Origin: Corylus avellana
Lineage: Eukaryota > Streptophyta > Magnoliopsida > Fagales > Betulaceae
NCBI RefSeq assembly: GCF_901000735.1
Contig: NC_081546.1
Location: 22,047,009 to 22,111,008 of the forward strand
DNA length: 64,000 nucleotides
Reading direction: 5' to 3'
Shown: positions 23,626-34,680 of the stretch, in pieces
Layout of the letters: every line of letters starts with the position of its first letter
Numbering within the stretch: position 1 is the first letter of the stretch
The notes under the pieces: generated by a model
Told to the model about the DNA's origin: nothing
Databases searched by the model: none
Seen by the model: the letters and a program-made list of their open reading frames with translations, nothing else
Position numbers and translations under genes: made by a program

Positions 23626-24134
23626 TCACCAATGAAGAACATCAATACTTTCAGAACTTGAAGGATTAAAGTTTGACGTAGTAAAGCAGAATAGAAAGGA
23701 AATGAATGATGTTGATTTTAATGGGGATTTCAAAAATTGAAAGATGGATAAGAGATATGTTGATGATTGATGATGATGACAACCGGAGAGGGAGTCAAAA
23801 CCTACAGAAAAATGGGTGGCATCGCATGGGCTACTACAATCTGCAAAGTTAACATAGTAAGATATCATGCAATATAAAACATTTCTTGATTTTTTTTTTC
23901 TTCTTACAGCTCCATGTCAGCATAGTGAGATAGTGATATGGTAGATAACACTACTCTTTTTGATAATGCCAACATTGCCAAGTCGTCAAGATATTCGATT
24001 ACATTTTCATGTTACCCTTTGCATGTAGGAGCACGAAAATATCATTTCCCTGTCTCTATGCCAAAATCTATTCATCTTTGGTTTGCATTGCTGTTGCTGT
24101 TTTTGGAATATATGCCAAAATCCATTTGTCTATA
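23626..24134. other. 3' flank of the decarboxylase pseudogene
   Basis: No gene is recognised. The open frames here match nothing I know. It may be the former 3' UTR of the minus-strand decarboxylase or plain intergenic DNA. Confidence 0.35.
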
Positions 24135-25879
24135 CTACACATTGCAGACTACTATGGAAGTGAGCAAAGGATCAGAAGCACCAGTAATAACAGCACCCTC
24201 GTTTCTTGCATCCAGTAGATAATCCAAAGCTTTCTCTGTAATAATCTCACCCGGGATCAGAACTGGTATTCCTGGTGGATATGAACATATAAGCTCCCCA
24301 CAAACTTCCCCAAGGCACTCTGCTATACTCACCTTCTTTTTACTTGCAAAAAAGGCATCCCTGGGAATCATGCTCATTTTGATGTCTGCATAGGGTGTAA
24401 AGCCACTATGCTGCAATCTCCCTTTACCTCCGTGGATTGGTGCATGAGTTCCTGTTAGATGTTTGATTCCTGATACAAGCCTCTGAATATGATCTCTACT
24501 AGTTCCAAGGTTAATTGCGAAAGTAAATGATCCCAACAAGTTCACAAATGATCTCTACATAATATCTCATCCGCTTCATAACCAGACAAACCAAGCTGCC
24601 AAACACCAATAGTAAGTCGCAAAGGATCAATGGCAGGAAAGTTAGAAAAGCTTGCAAGGTCAAACACTGAAATGCCTGGTATTTCTTTGATCAAATGTTT
24701 TGCTTCAAAGGCCAATTGCATTGCTTTGTTGAATATGGTGTCTGGGTTTTCACTTAATTGAGCTCTAGCAGTATCTAATGATGCTAAAAGCAAATAACTA
24801 TGGCTAGTGCTTTGAAGAGTTTGGAGACATCTACCGATTCTTTCTCTATCTACAATATTCCCTAACAGCATCGATGACTGCGTAAGAGAGCGTAGAACTT
24901 TATGAGTGGACTGTACAGCCAGATCAGCTCCTTGCTGGAGGGCTGAATTAGGCAGCTGGGGATGAAATCCTAGATGTGCCCCATGAGCCTCATCAACAAT
25001 CAAAGGAATTCCATGAGAATGACAAAGCTTGGAAATCTCGGTCAAGTTGCTGCATATACCGTGATAAGTAGGGGAAGTGATGGCTGCTTCTCGACCTTCC
25101 ATCTCTAATTCCTTGATTGCTTGCTCTACCTGTAAAAACGGCCATCTTGATTCATAATATATAGTTTGAGTAGAAAAAAGGCTGTTAAACTGTTAAAATA
25201 AAAGAGACAAAGAAAAGGTCACCATGATGAGATTTTTTTGTCCCTTTAAATTAAACTTTTCAGAATTAGATCTTGACCGCTTTAACTATTGAATCCAAGG
25301 GTTACATTGGAATACCAATTTCTTATCAGCAATAAACTTCCTTTAAAGGTTAAAAGACAAAACATGTTAACAATGCTTTGAAAATGAAAACAAGTATTTT
25401 AAACTTGCCTGTGATGCAGTCGCACCACGAGCAATGTCCTAGTCAAAATCGTACTGGGGAATGATGCACTTTGGTTGTGCACCTGATAATACCATGGCAG
25501 ATATAGCTGATATATGGGAATTCCAAGGAAGAATTAGAAATTCTCCAGGAGAACAAGTTGCCATTATTGCTGCTTGGACTCCATAAGTGGTACCTCCAAC
25601 AAGAAACCATGTCTCTGATGATCCAAAGAGTTTGGCTGCTTGTCTTTGTGCATCTAAAATAGGCCCCTCTGGAGAAAACAGGTTGTCAAGCTCCGGAAGC
25701 TCAGGCAAATCATGAACAATTGGTCTTAAACCAATTAGCTGAGATAATGAAGATGGAGCAGCGCGTCCTCTGTTATGCCCAGGGAAGTGAAAACTGGCAA
25801 CGCTTTGTTCGGCAGAAGCTTTCAATGCACTAACCAAAGGAGGTGGGTTGAAGCAACTTTTAAACCCATTAGATGGCAC
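24135..25879 (-). pseudogene. Orn/Lys/Arg decarboxylase family pseudogene (PLP fold type I)
   Basis: Plant members of this bacterial-type amino acid decarboxylase family bind PLP. Exon 1 (25879-25409) reads SFHFPGHNRGRAAPSSLSQL, LPELPELDNLFSPEGP and SETWFLVGGTTYGVQAAIMA. Exon 2 (25129-24135) holds VDEAHGAHLGF, with the Asp that contacts the PLP ring nitrogen, and STHKVL, with the PLP lysine. It also holds the C-terminal domain with YPPGIPVLIPGE and the end DPLLTSIVVCNV. The gene is broken. TGG has become TAG at 25439-25441 (after PQYDFD), and sequence is lost with a frameshift near 24545 (after ILCRDH). Two short in-frame losses (before TSPTYHG and after SSML) are also likely. The intron donor is GC rather than GT. 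The usual N-terminal extension before PPPLVSALK is not found. A sequencing error cannot explain all of these. Confidence 0.88.
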
Positions 25880-25888
25880 AGTATTCTT

Positions 25889-26550
25889 TTATTGGTTCAC
25901 TTTTAATGAAACTCCTCAAGTTTTGATAGTTTTCAAACCTCAAATATAACAGAACCATCATTCCTGAACCTTTTGATCCTTCAAACAGAAGAATTGAATT
26001 GTAAGACAATTTTTTTTTCTCTCTTCATTTTTCTTCCCACTTTTCCCTCTGTGATAACAATTAAGGAATTTATAGATTTTACAACATAAAATGCTGATTT
26101 TGCCTCAAGCCTACATCAACTGTACAATTTCTGTAAAATTAAAATATAACCCGGATGTGTATGATTTAAAGAGGGAAAAAGAAAAAAGAAAAAAAAGAAA
26201 AAAGTCCTCTTGTAATCTCACAAGTTTTGTACCCCTAGCATTTCTCTAAAACTTATTCTTAGAAATTGTTTTCAAAAGTATCCCATTATAATGCTATATT
26301 ACATGTTAATTTAAATCTTCAATTTGATATACACAAATTTTTGATGGTTACAATTGAGGATGGATAAATGAGCTATAAAATATTTGATGCTCACCCATTG
26401 GGATATCAACCAAAACTTATGATCTAAAGCTATTCAGGGCCTCTTTTCTTGTACCATGCAAATTGAATGACCCATTTTCATTTTACATGTGCTGAAGGTA
26501 CAAATCCGTCATCTTGAATGTCACGCCAAAAAAGTTGGAGCCATTATCAT
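25889..26550 (+). repeat. Direct duplication A, copy 1
   Basis: Matches 26571-27213 almost throughout, starting TTCACTTTTAATGAAACTCC. It has scattered substitutions and one difference in an A/G-rich run (AAAAAAGAAAAAAAAG versus a shorter form). Copy 1 ends at a run of 20 N. It is noncoding upstream sequence of the decarboxylase pseudogene. Confidence 0.9.
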
Positions 26551-26570
26551 NNNNNNNNNNNNNNNNNNNN
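26551..26570. other. Assembly gap, 20 N
   Basis: Run of 20 N exactly between the two copies of duplication A. Confidence 0.98.
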
Positions 26571-27213
26571 TTTATCGGTTCACTTTTAATGAAACTCCTC
26601 AAGTTTTGATAGTTTTTCAAACCTCAAATATAACAGAACCATAATTCCTGAACCTTTTGATCCTTCAAACAGAAGAATTGAATTGTAAGACAATTTTTTT
26701 TTCTCTCTTCATTTTTCTTCCCCCTTTTCCCACTGTGATAACAATTAAGGAATTTATAGATTTTACAACATAAAATGCTGATTTTGCCTCAAGCCTACAT
26801 CAACTGTACAATTTCTGTAAAAAGTAAAATATAACCCGGATGTGTATGATTTAGAGAGGGAAAAAGAAGAAGTCCTCTTGTAATCTCACAAGTTTTGTAC
26901 CCCTAGCATTTCTCTAAAACTTATTCTTAGATATTGTTTTCAAAAGTATCCCATTATAATGCTATATTACATGTTAATTTAAATATTCAATTTGATATAC
27001 ACAAATTTTTGATGGTTACAATTGAGGATGGATAAATGAGCTATAAAATATTTGATGCTCACCCATTGGGATATCAACCAAAACTTATGATCTAAAGCTA
27101 TTCAGGGCCTCTTTTCTTGTACCATGCAAATTGAATGACCCATTTTCATTTTACATGTGCTGAAGGTACAAATCCGTCATCTTGAATGTCACATCCAAAA
27201 AAGTTGGAGCCAT
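26571..27213 (+). repeat. Direct duplication A, copy 2
   Basis: Second copy of 25889-26550. It begins directly after the N run. Sequence past 27213 continues as single copy to about 27460, so the duplication border coincides with the gap on one side only. Confidence 0.9.
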
Positions 27214-27460
27214 TATCATAAATTGTGATGTAAGATCAATAGATGGTTGCCATCCTCTCGAATGCTGCCATCTTAAGCATAGCAGAAGAAATGAAAACAA
27301 CATAGAGAAATTGAAAAATAAGTGTGAAGCAATTAAAGCAAACACAAACAAACAAGACAACGAATAGAAGAACGAAATTCATATCATTTCAAAACATTAA
27401 AATAAAAAAAATAGAAGGAAGTGGACATTAAAAGGACATTAAACAATAAGCAGAAAGTTT
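27214..27460. other. Short single-copy intergenic stretch
   Basis: Lies between duplication A copy 2 and duplication B copy 1. A minus-strand open frame (about 27151-27360) reading WQHSRGWQPSIDLTSQF is seen but not recognised. Confidence 0.35.
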
Positions 27461-27762
27461 GATTAGAATGACCTTTCTTTTATCATTACTTAAATAAGGA
27501 AAAGGAAAAGGGGTATCAAAAAGTAAACCTTTCTTTCAACCGTTTTCTCAGCAACCAAACATGCATTACTAATTTACTATGAAAGCAATTGTCTTGAAAG
27601 TTGAAAGGGAAAGTAACCAACCCACGTCAGAATGACAAAATCTTGATCTTCTAAAAGTTTCCAAACTCCAGTTATTGGGAAGACCCAAGTGAAAACTCTG
27701 CACCAAACACGCAAAGAAAGAAAAATATGAACAAAGAGACACTCAATGTCGTAATGCCATAC

Positions 27763-27763
<1 letters not shown>

Positions 27764-27793
<30 letters not shown>
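27764..27793 (+). repeat. GA microsatellite
   Basis: About 15 uninterrupted AG dinucleotides. The corresponding run in duplication copy 2 (about 29966-29985) is shorter, showing length variation between the copies. Confidence 0.95.
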
Positions 27794-27795
<2 letters not shown>

Positions 27796-29081
27796 ACAAG
27801 GTCCAACGAGGTTGAGGAGCACGAAAGCATTATATTTTAAGTAATCGTCAGTGACTCAGTATTCGAATTGAGCTCCACACCAGAGAGAGGGAGAGAGAGG
27901 GAAATTATCTGAGAAGGTTTGGGTCCAATGGTGTATGATTCTGTAAGTTTTTGGGTTCAGACCATTCTGTAAAATTTTGTAGGCTTTTTGTTGTTTTCGT
28001 TTGATGTTTGCAAAATATTATTTGGTGTAGCCAAACTTATTTTCTAATTTGTGATAATATGAGTTGGCACTCATTTATTGGCGGGCAAAAACATCCACAA
28101 CTGTATAGAAGATGCGCCATATTATATTTTGAGGGATTGATTGTCATTGTCACGTTAAAAAATAAAGTGGGTGAGAGTAAAATGGGAGAAAAGCTAGCAT
28201 TTTCCATTGCCAAATATCAATAAACCTCAAAATCTTTTATTCCGGGCCATATCAATAATTTGCCCATTTCTTGTTCATCTATGTTCAATGGTGAATTTAC
28301 AAAAAGAAATAACAAATGATACCTAGTCTCATACGTTGGGATTAAGATATTTTAGAATTTATAAGATCTTCTATCATGTAAATTTCCTTAAATTATAATT
28401 TCGATCTTAGCACTCATGAATACTTAAAGCAGTCAATTGAGCTTAAGCAAGGAGATTATTTCAAAATAAATGCTTATGATTTTTTACACAAGTATTTATT
28501 ACTTTTAAAATAAAGAAAACATATTTTACCCCTCTGCCCCCAAAAAGTATAAAGTATAGAGTAAGCTCTTAGTCTATTCTTTAAGATTTTCCATGTGTTT
28601 GGATGGAAATTAAGTCATGTGCACACGCAAATTTTTAGCTCCTAAACTCCAAAAAATGCTACAGAATAAAACGTTAAAAAAGTAAAAATAGAAAAAGGGT
28701 TAAAATAAAATTAAAAATTAAAAAAAATTGAGTGTGGCTTCGACCACTCTTATTTGGCCAAAGGAGGAGATTGACCACTCTCATTTGGCCAAATAGGGAC
28801 AGCCAAAAACCAGACCGAAACCGGCGATGATGCTACCCTCATTTTAAATAAATAAATTAAAAAAAATAATAAAAATAATAAAAAAAAAACTGGACCAACC
28901 ACTCCTTATGATTAGTCTTCAATTAACCGTTCTCATTTTGATACAAATTTTAAGAACGAAGCCGACGTTTTAAACAAAGAAACAGTGATAGACATGAAGC
29001 TTTAGCCCAAAAATGAAAAAAGGTGGGAAGCAACGTGCCGTATACTTCACAGTCAATGCACTGACATTCAACTCGATCTTA

Positions 29082-29358
29082 GGGTTTGTTTGGTAATGGG
29101 GATGGGGATGGGCCAAATACTGTTCATCACCATTTTCCAAAAAAATCAACATCAAAACATTCTAACTTTTTCACTTTTAATATCAAATCATTCACTTTTT
29201 ATTATTATTCAAATAAAAAAATCACTACAAAACAAAATTTTTTCACTTTTTCATACCACTTTTTTATTTTTTTTTTTTATACCAAACATTCTTACTTTTT
29301 TTCACATCAATCTACATCAACTACAATGTTTAGGCCATCCCATTTGCCAAACACCCCC
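29082..29358 (+). mobile_element. PIF/Harbinger (Tourist-like) MITE
   Basis: Ends are GGGTTTGTTTGG and CCAAACACCCCC, an imperfect inverted repeat, flanked by TTA on both sides (29079-29081 and 29359-29361). A TTA target duplication with GGG...CCC ends is typical of Tourist-like MITEs. The second copy of the surrounding sequence (33740-33760) lacks the insert and preserves a near-empty site, CGATCTCCTAATTTC. No transposase frame is present; the interior is AT-rich. Confidence 0.8.
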
Positions 29359-29389
29359 TTAATTTCTTCTACAAAATGACTATTTATAG

Positions 29390-29409
29390 NNNNNNNNNNN
29401 NNNNNNNNN
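29390..29409. other. Assembly gap, 20 N
   Basis: Run of 20 N. By comparison with the other copy, about 740 bp including arabinokinase exon 1 is missing here. Confidence 0.98.
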
Positions 29410-29560
29410 ACTTTCAAAGTTAAATTGTGGTTTTAAAGGTAAGTTGTTATTTTACCAATAAGTGTGTTTTTAAAATGTGCACATTTTAAAATTACTATTT
29501 TTTAAATCATACGTTTTAAAACGGTAAATCTAAATAAACCTTTCAAATGACAACCCCCTT

Positions 29561-29660
29561 NNNNNNNNNNNNNNNNNNNNNNNNNNNNNNNNNNNNNNNN
29601 NNNNNNNNNNNNNNNNNNNNNNNNNNNNNNNNNNNNNNNNNNNNNNNNNNNNNNNNNNNN
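29561..29660. other. Assembly gap, 100 N
   Basis: Run of 100 N exactly between the two copies of duplication B. Confidence 0.98.
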
Positions 29661-31026
29661 TTAATTAGAATGACCTTTCTTTTATCATTACTTATATAAG
29701 GAAAAGGAAAAAGGGTATCAAAAAGTAAACCTTTCTTTCAACCGTTTTCTCAGCAACCAAACATGCATTACTAATTTACTATGAAAGCAATTGTCTTGAA
29801 AGTTGAAAGGGAAAGTAACCAAACCACCTCAGAATGACAAAATCTTGATCTTCTAAAAGTTCCCAAACTCCAGTTATTGGGAAAACCCAAGTGAAAACTC
29901 TGCACCAAACACGCAAAGAAAGAAAAATATGAACAAAGAGACACTCAATGTCGTAATGCCATACTAGAGAGAGAGAGAGAGAGAGTTACAAGGTCCAACG
30001 AGGTTGAGGAGCACGAAAGCATTATATTTCAAGTAATCGTCAGTGACTCATTATTCGAATTGAGCTCCACACCAGAGAGAGAGAGGGAAATTATCTGAGA
30101 AGGTTTGGGTCCAATGGTGTATGATTCTGTAAGTTTTTGGGTTCAGACCATTCTGTAAAATTTTGTAGGCTTTTTGTTGTTTTCGTTTGATGTTTGCAAA
30201 ATATTATCTGGTGTAGCCAAACTTATTTTCTAATTTGTGATAATATGAGTTGGCACTCATTTATTGGTGGGCAAAAACATCCACGACCGTATAGAAGACG
30301 CACTCTTTAAGTAATAAGGCATTGCCATGTTATATTTTGAGGGACTGATTGTCAATGTCACGTTAATGTCACGTTAGAGAATAAAGTGGGTGAGAGTAAA
30401 ATGGAAGGATGGCTAGCATTTTCCATTGCCAAATATCAATAAACCTCAAAATCTTTTATTCCGGGCCATATCAATATTTTGCCCATTTCTTGTTCATCAA
30501 TGTTAATGGTGAATTTACAAAAAGAAATAACAAATGATGCCTAGTTTCATATGTTGGGATTAAGATATTTTAGAATTTTATAAAATCTTCTATCATGTAA
30601 ATTTCCTTAAATTATAATTTCGATCTTATCACTCATGAATACTTAAAGCAGTCAATTGAGCTTAAGCAAGGAGATTATTTTCAAAATAAATGCTTATGAT
30701 TTTTTACACAAGTATTTATTACTTTTAAAATAGAGGAAAATACATTTTACCCCCTCTACCCCCAAAGTATAAAGTATAAAGTATAGAGTAAGCTCTTAGT
30801 CTATTCTTTAAGATTTTTCATATGTTTGGATGGAAATTAGGTCATGTGTACTAGCTCCTAAACTCCAAAAAATGCCCGGAGAGTAAAGCGTTAAAAAAAA
30901 TAAAAATAGAAAAAGGGTTAAGATATTAAAAAATTTGGAGTTGTTCGACCACTCTTATTTGGCCAAAAGAGTAACTCGACCACTCTCATTTAGCCAAATA
31001 GGGGCAGCCGAAAACTAGATCCAAAC
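29661..31026 (+). repeat. Direct duplication B, copy 2 (left part)
   Basis: Second copy of 27461 to about 28810. Differences are small indels and substitutions, for example a shorter GA run and an extra repeated GTCACGTTA near 30357-30378. It ends in an N gap, beyond which lies a gypsy element that copy 1 lacks. The duplicate resumes at 33575. Confidence 0.88.
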
Positions 31027-31126
31027 NNNNNNNNNNNNNNNNNNNNNNNNNNNNNNNNNNNNNNNNNNNNNNNNNNNNNNNNNNNNNNNNNNNNNNNNNN
31101 NNNNNNNNNNNNNNNNNNNNNNNNNN
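31027..31126. other. Assembly gap, 100 N
   Basis: Run of 100 N that cuts off the 3' part of the gypsy element (rest of reverse transcriptase, RNase H, integrase and 3' LTR). Confidence 0.98.
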
Positions 31127-31800
31127 CTGCAATTCCATCCTTGGTAACAACGTGCCCCAAGAACGCCACATTGTCCAACCAGAATTCGCATTTCTTGAAT
31201 TTCGCGTAGAGTTGGTGTTTCCTCAAGACGCTCAACACCGTCCGCAAATGCTCTTCATGCTCCTCCCAACTCTTTGAGTAGATTAAGATGTCGTCGATAA
31301 ATACCACCACACACCGATCGACAAGCTCTCGAAAAATCCGATTCATCATATCCATGAAAGTTGCCGGAGCATTAGTTAACCCAAAAGGCATGACTAAAAA
31401 CTCATAATGCCCATACCTTGTTCGGAACGCTGTCTTTTGTACATCCTTCTCTTGAATCTTGAGTTGGTGATAGCCGAAACGAAGGTCAATTTTTTAGAAT
31501 ACCTGTGACCCTTGGAGCTGGTCAAAGATGTCATCAATCCTCGGTAATGGGTATCTATTCTTGATTGTCACCTTATTCAGTTCCCGATAATCGATACATA
31601 GTCTCATCGACCCATCCTTTTTCTTCACGAATAGGACTGGTGCTCCCCATGGAGAAACACTAGGGCGGATAAAACCCTTGTCCAGAAGTTCTTGTAACTG
31701 ATCCTTGAGTTCCTTGAGCTCCAACGGTGCCATTCTGTACGGAGGTATCCCTGGCAACTCTTCTGGAAAAACGTCCGCAAATTCTCGTACTATAGGTATT
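31127..31800 (-). pseudogene. Ty3/gypsy reverse transcriptase remnant
   Basis: The minus strand reads [11 protein letters not shown], then the RT start [39 protein letters not shown] and [14 protein letters not shown]. After a TAA in place of a serine codon near 31492 it continues [25 protein letters not shown] and the active-site block [17 protein letters not shown] with following LIYS is the gypsy form of the YXDD box. [10 protein letters not shown] follows just before the N gap. Order and motifs fit a chromovirus-like Ty3/gypsy pol. The stop and an upstream frameshift make it inactive. Confidence 0.93.
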
Positions 31801-32750
31801 TCCTCAAGCTTGTATCCTGATTTTTTCTTCTGTCACGCAAGCCAAGTATCCTGAACACCCACTTCTCAGTAATTTGGTCGCCCGTAGTGCAGATATCAAT
31901 TTGACTGTGCCGGTATTCTGATTCCCCCGAATCTTGAACTCTGCTGCTCCCGGTGGTCTAAACACGATCTCCTTGTGGAAGCAGTCCACGTAAGCATGAT
32001 ACATGGATAGCCAATCCATGCCTAAAATAATATCAAACCCGCTCATCTCAAAGATAACGAGATTCGCGGGCATGACATGGCCTTCAACTAAAATAGGACA
32101 ATTCTTAACTACTAAGGTGCATAAAATTATACTCCCTATCGGTGTAGCAACTGCTAAATTTACATCTAAGGCTTCAGACTCCAGACAACAGGCTTTAACA
32201 AAGAAATACGACACAAACGAGTGTGTTGCCCCTGAATCAAAAAGAACAGAAGCTATACCAGACGAAATAGGAAGAGTACCTGTTACTACGTCCTTTGACG
32301 CCGCTGCATCGCTTGGTGTCAAAGCATATACCCGAGCAGGTGCCGTGGTTCTCTGTCCCTCTGAGCGGTTCTGATTGGCTTGGTTGTTGGCAGGAGTCCT
32401 ACAGTCTCTCGCGATATGTCCAGGTTTCCCGCACTTAAAGCAGCCTGATTTCCCGTAGAGGCAATTCCCACTATGCATCCTACCGCACTTCTGGCAGGAA
32501 GGGCGTTGCTCACCCCCTCTTTAGTTATGGAATTGCTGAGGTGTGTAACTCCTCTCTGCTGGTTGGTTAATTCTCCTCTTATTGACATGGAATGATTGTC
32601 CCCTTGAGCGGTTTCCTTGCGGTGCAGTTCTCTTCTTCTGATTAAAGTATTCCGAGTTCATTCTCTGTGTCCGCTCAATTACTGCCGCCTTGTTGATCAA
32701 GTCTGTCAATTTGCAAATCTCAAATCCCACAATTTGATTCATGATGCGCG
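31801..32750 (-). pseudogene. Ty3/gypsy gag C-terminus and aspartic protease
   Basis: From 32742 the minus strand reads QIVGFEICKLTDLINKAAVI. After a TAA at about 32523 comes CCHC knuckle CFKCGKPGHIARDC. The retropepsin follows, with active-site SVLFDSGATHSFVS and the conserved downstream IILGMDWL. The frame ends at 31804 where a one-base shift, probably in a run of A, moves the reading frame into the RT segment. It is continuous with the gag and RT segments of the same element. Confidence 0.9.
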
Positions 32751-33378
32751 GCTATAACCCTCGTTCAAACTTTCTTGCTGTGAGCTCTTCTGTGGACACC
32801 AAGTAAGGCGCGAAGCGAGAAAGTTCAATGAACTTGGCAGCATATTGCTCCACCGTCATTGATCCTTGAATCAAATCTGTAAATTCCTGGGCCTTGGCCT
32901 GTCGAGTAGTTTGAGGAAAGAATCGCTCCAAGAACGCCTCCTTGAAGTCCATCCAGGGAATGATTGCGCCTAGTCGTTGTTGCAGGTGTTCCTTCTGAGC
33001 GGTCCACCACCGTTCAGCTCCCTCAGTGAGGTAGAAGGTAGCATACTTGACCCTCTGTTCTTCAGTGCAGTTCATCACATCCATCAGCTTCTCTATTTGT
33101 AAGACCCAGTTTTCGGTAGCTATTGCGTCGGGTTGTCCATCAAAAATAGGAGGGCGTTGCCGATTAAAGTTTCCGAAAGTACACCCTTGCTGCCCTTCAC
33201 TGGATGTTCCTCCCTTGGTATTGGTACCCATTGCCAGTAAGCTCACAAGTTGCGCTGCCAACGCAGTCAAAGCTTCCGGTTGCTGGTTGGCAGTGGTGTT
33301 TCCTCCGTTCCCAGCCTCGTTGCCCTCGGTATGACCCTCCTCGATGTTGTTAGTACGGCTGCGAGTCGGGGGTGCCAT
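32749..33378 (-). pseudogene. Ty3/gypsy gag (retrotransposon gag domain)
   Basis: Starts MAPPTRSRTNNIEEG and has an Ala/Gly/Asn-rich head. The core reads FDGQPDAIATENWVLQIEKL, RVKYATFYLTEGAERWW and WMDFKEAFLERFFPQTTRQA, with QEFTDLIQGSMTVEQYAAKF after it. This is the usual retrotrans_gag block order. The frame is stopped by TAG (probably from CAG) at about 32749-32751, after FERGL. Gag otherwise looks well preserved, suggesting a fairly recent insertion. Confidence 0.93.
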
Positions 33379-33574
33379 TGCTCTACGACCGAGGCAAAAG
33401 AGAAGAAAATAATAAGCAATTAAAATGTATTCATGTACTATCTATAAGTGACTACAAAGACAGACTCTACTTGGCCGGAATGTGGCTTCCCATTACCCCA
33501 CTACTTCTATCAATAGTTCTAATTCTTAAAGTCTACAGAACCTTATAACCTTTGCTCTGATACCAAAACCTTAT
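33379..33574 (-). other. Gypsy leader and tRNA-Met primer-binding site; 5' LTR missing
   Basis: The minus strand reads TGGTATCAGAGC at 33565-33554, a perfect initiator tRNA-Met complement. Upstream on that strand only about nine bases remain before host sequence that matches duplication B, so the 5' LTR is absent or collapsed in the assembly. Confidence 0.75.
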
Positions 33575-34680
33575 AACTTTATGATTAGTCTTCAACCATT
33601 CTCATTTTGATACAAATTTTAAGAACGAAGCCGTTTAAAGAAAGAAACAGTGATAGACATGAACCTTTATCCCAAAATTGAAAAAGGTCGGAAGCAACGT
33701 GCCGTATACTTCACAGTCAATGCACTGACATTCAACTCGATCTCCTAATTTCTTCTACAAATTGGCTATTTATAGTACATACCGATACAACAACCTTTTA
33801 AAAACTAACTAAAATATTTGTTCAACGATCGAGGAAGATGACAATGGAAGAAGGCAATGATGATCAGCAGCATCTGGTCTTTGCATACTACTTCAGTGGC
33901 CATGGATTCGGCTTAACCACTCGTGTCGTCGGGGTTTGTTTCTTCTACTAGTACTACCTTTTCTTTTCTTTCAATTTTTTTTAGCCATTCTTTTTTGACT
34001 CATTAATTGAGCCATTAATCTTCTATGTGTCTGCATGTTAAATATTAGGGTAAAGTCCACTTAACCCTTTTAAACTATCACTTTAATGATAATTTATCCC
34101 TTAAACTATTAATTACGATAATTTACTCATCAATCTACCAAAACAATCACAATGTATCCCCCAGTGCTAAAACAATGATGAAATTATCCCTATAAATTTT
34201 CAATAAGACAAAAATATCCTTAAATTTTTTTAAAAAAATTAAATTTTAGTATTTTTGTTTTTATTTTAGTAAGGGTAATTTCGTCATTTTGTTAAAATTA
34301 GGGGTACATTGTCATTATTTTGGTAATTTGTGAGGTAAATTGTCACAATTGATAGTTTGGGAGATAGATTGTCATTGATGTGGTAGTTTGAGGGGATTAC
34401 ATAAACTTTACCCTAAATATTATCTATTTTATATTTAGCAATTTACCAACTCTCAGTTCCAGTACTTGTAACTGAGGACTGAAGTGCATCTTAAGTGTAC
34501 TAATTAGATGGGGTAATGACACTTTCAAAGTTAAATTGTGGTTTTAAAGATCGAGATGTGATTTTACCAAAAAGTGTGTTTTTAAAATGAGCACGTTTTA
34601 AAATCACTATTTTTTAAATCATATGTTCTAAAACAGTAAATCTAAATAAACCCTTCAAATGACAACCCCTTTGCAAATAG
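33575..34680 (+). repeat. Direct duplication B, copy 2 (right part)
   Basis: Matches 28906-29081 and 29359-29389 of copy 1, then 29410-29560. Here the sequence is continuous and includes arabinokinase exon 1 and a foldback element in intron 1, which in copy 1 fall within the 20 N gap. Confidence 0.85.
34047..34414. mobile_element. Foldback MITE in intron 1 of the ARA1-like pseudogene
   Basis: The 368 bp unit starts AGGGTAAAGTCCACTTAA and ends with the inverted form TTACATAAACTTTACCCT. The arms stay complementary inward (for example GATAATTTATCCC and its mirrored counterparts) around an AT-rich centre. The heptamer AAATATT flanks both ends (34040-34046 and 34415-34421), consistent with a target duplication. 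The superfamily is not certain. No transposase is present. Confidence 0.75.

Larger units (their letters stand above)
27461..29560 (+). repeat. Direct duplication B, copy 1
   Basis: Starts TTAGAATGACCTTTC and matches 29661-31010 for its first 1.4 kb. The part after 28906 matches 33575-33779, and after a 20 N run 29410-29560 matches 34521-34670. Copy 1 lacks the gypsy element and the first arabinokinase exon present in copy 2. It instead carries a 277 bp Harbinger-like MITE. It includes a GA repeat at 27764-27793. It is noncoding except for nothing recognisable. Confidence 0.88.

Noticed and set aside
33838..33933. Start of an intact L-arabinokinase gene
   Set aside because: Downstream exons carry insertions, stops and lost splice sites, and the kinase domain is absent.
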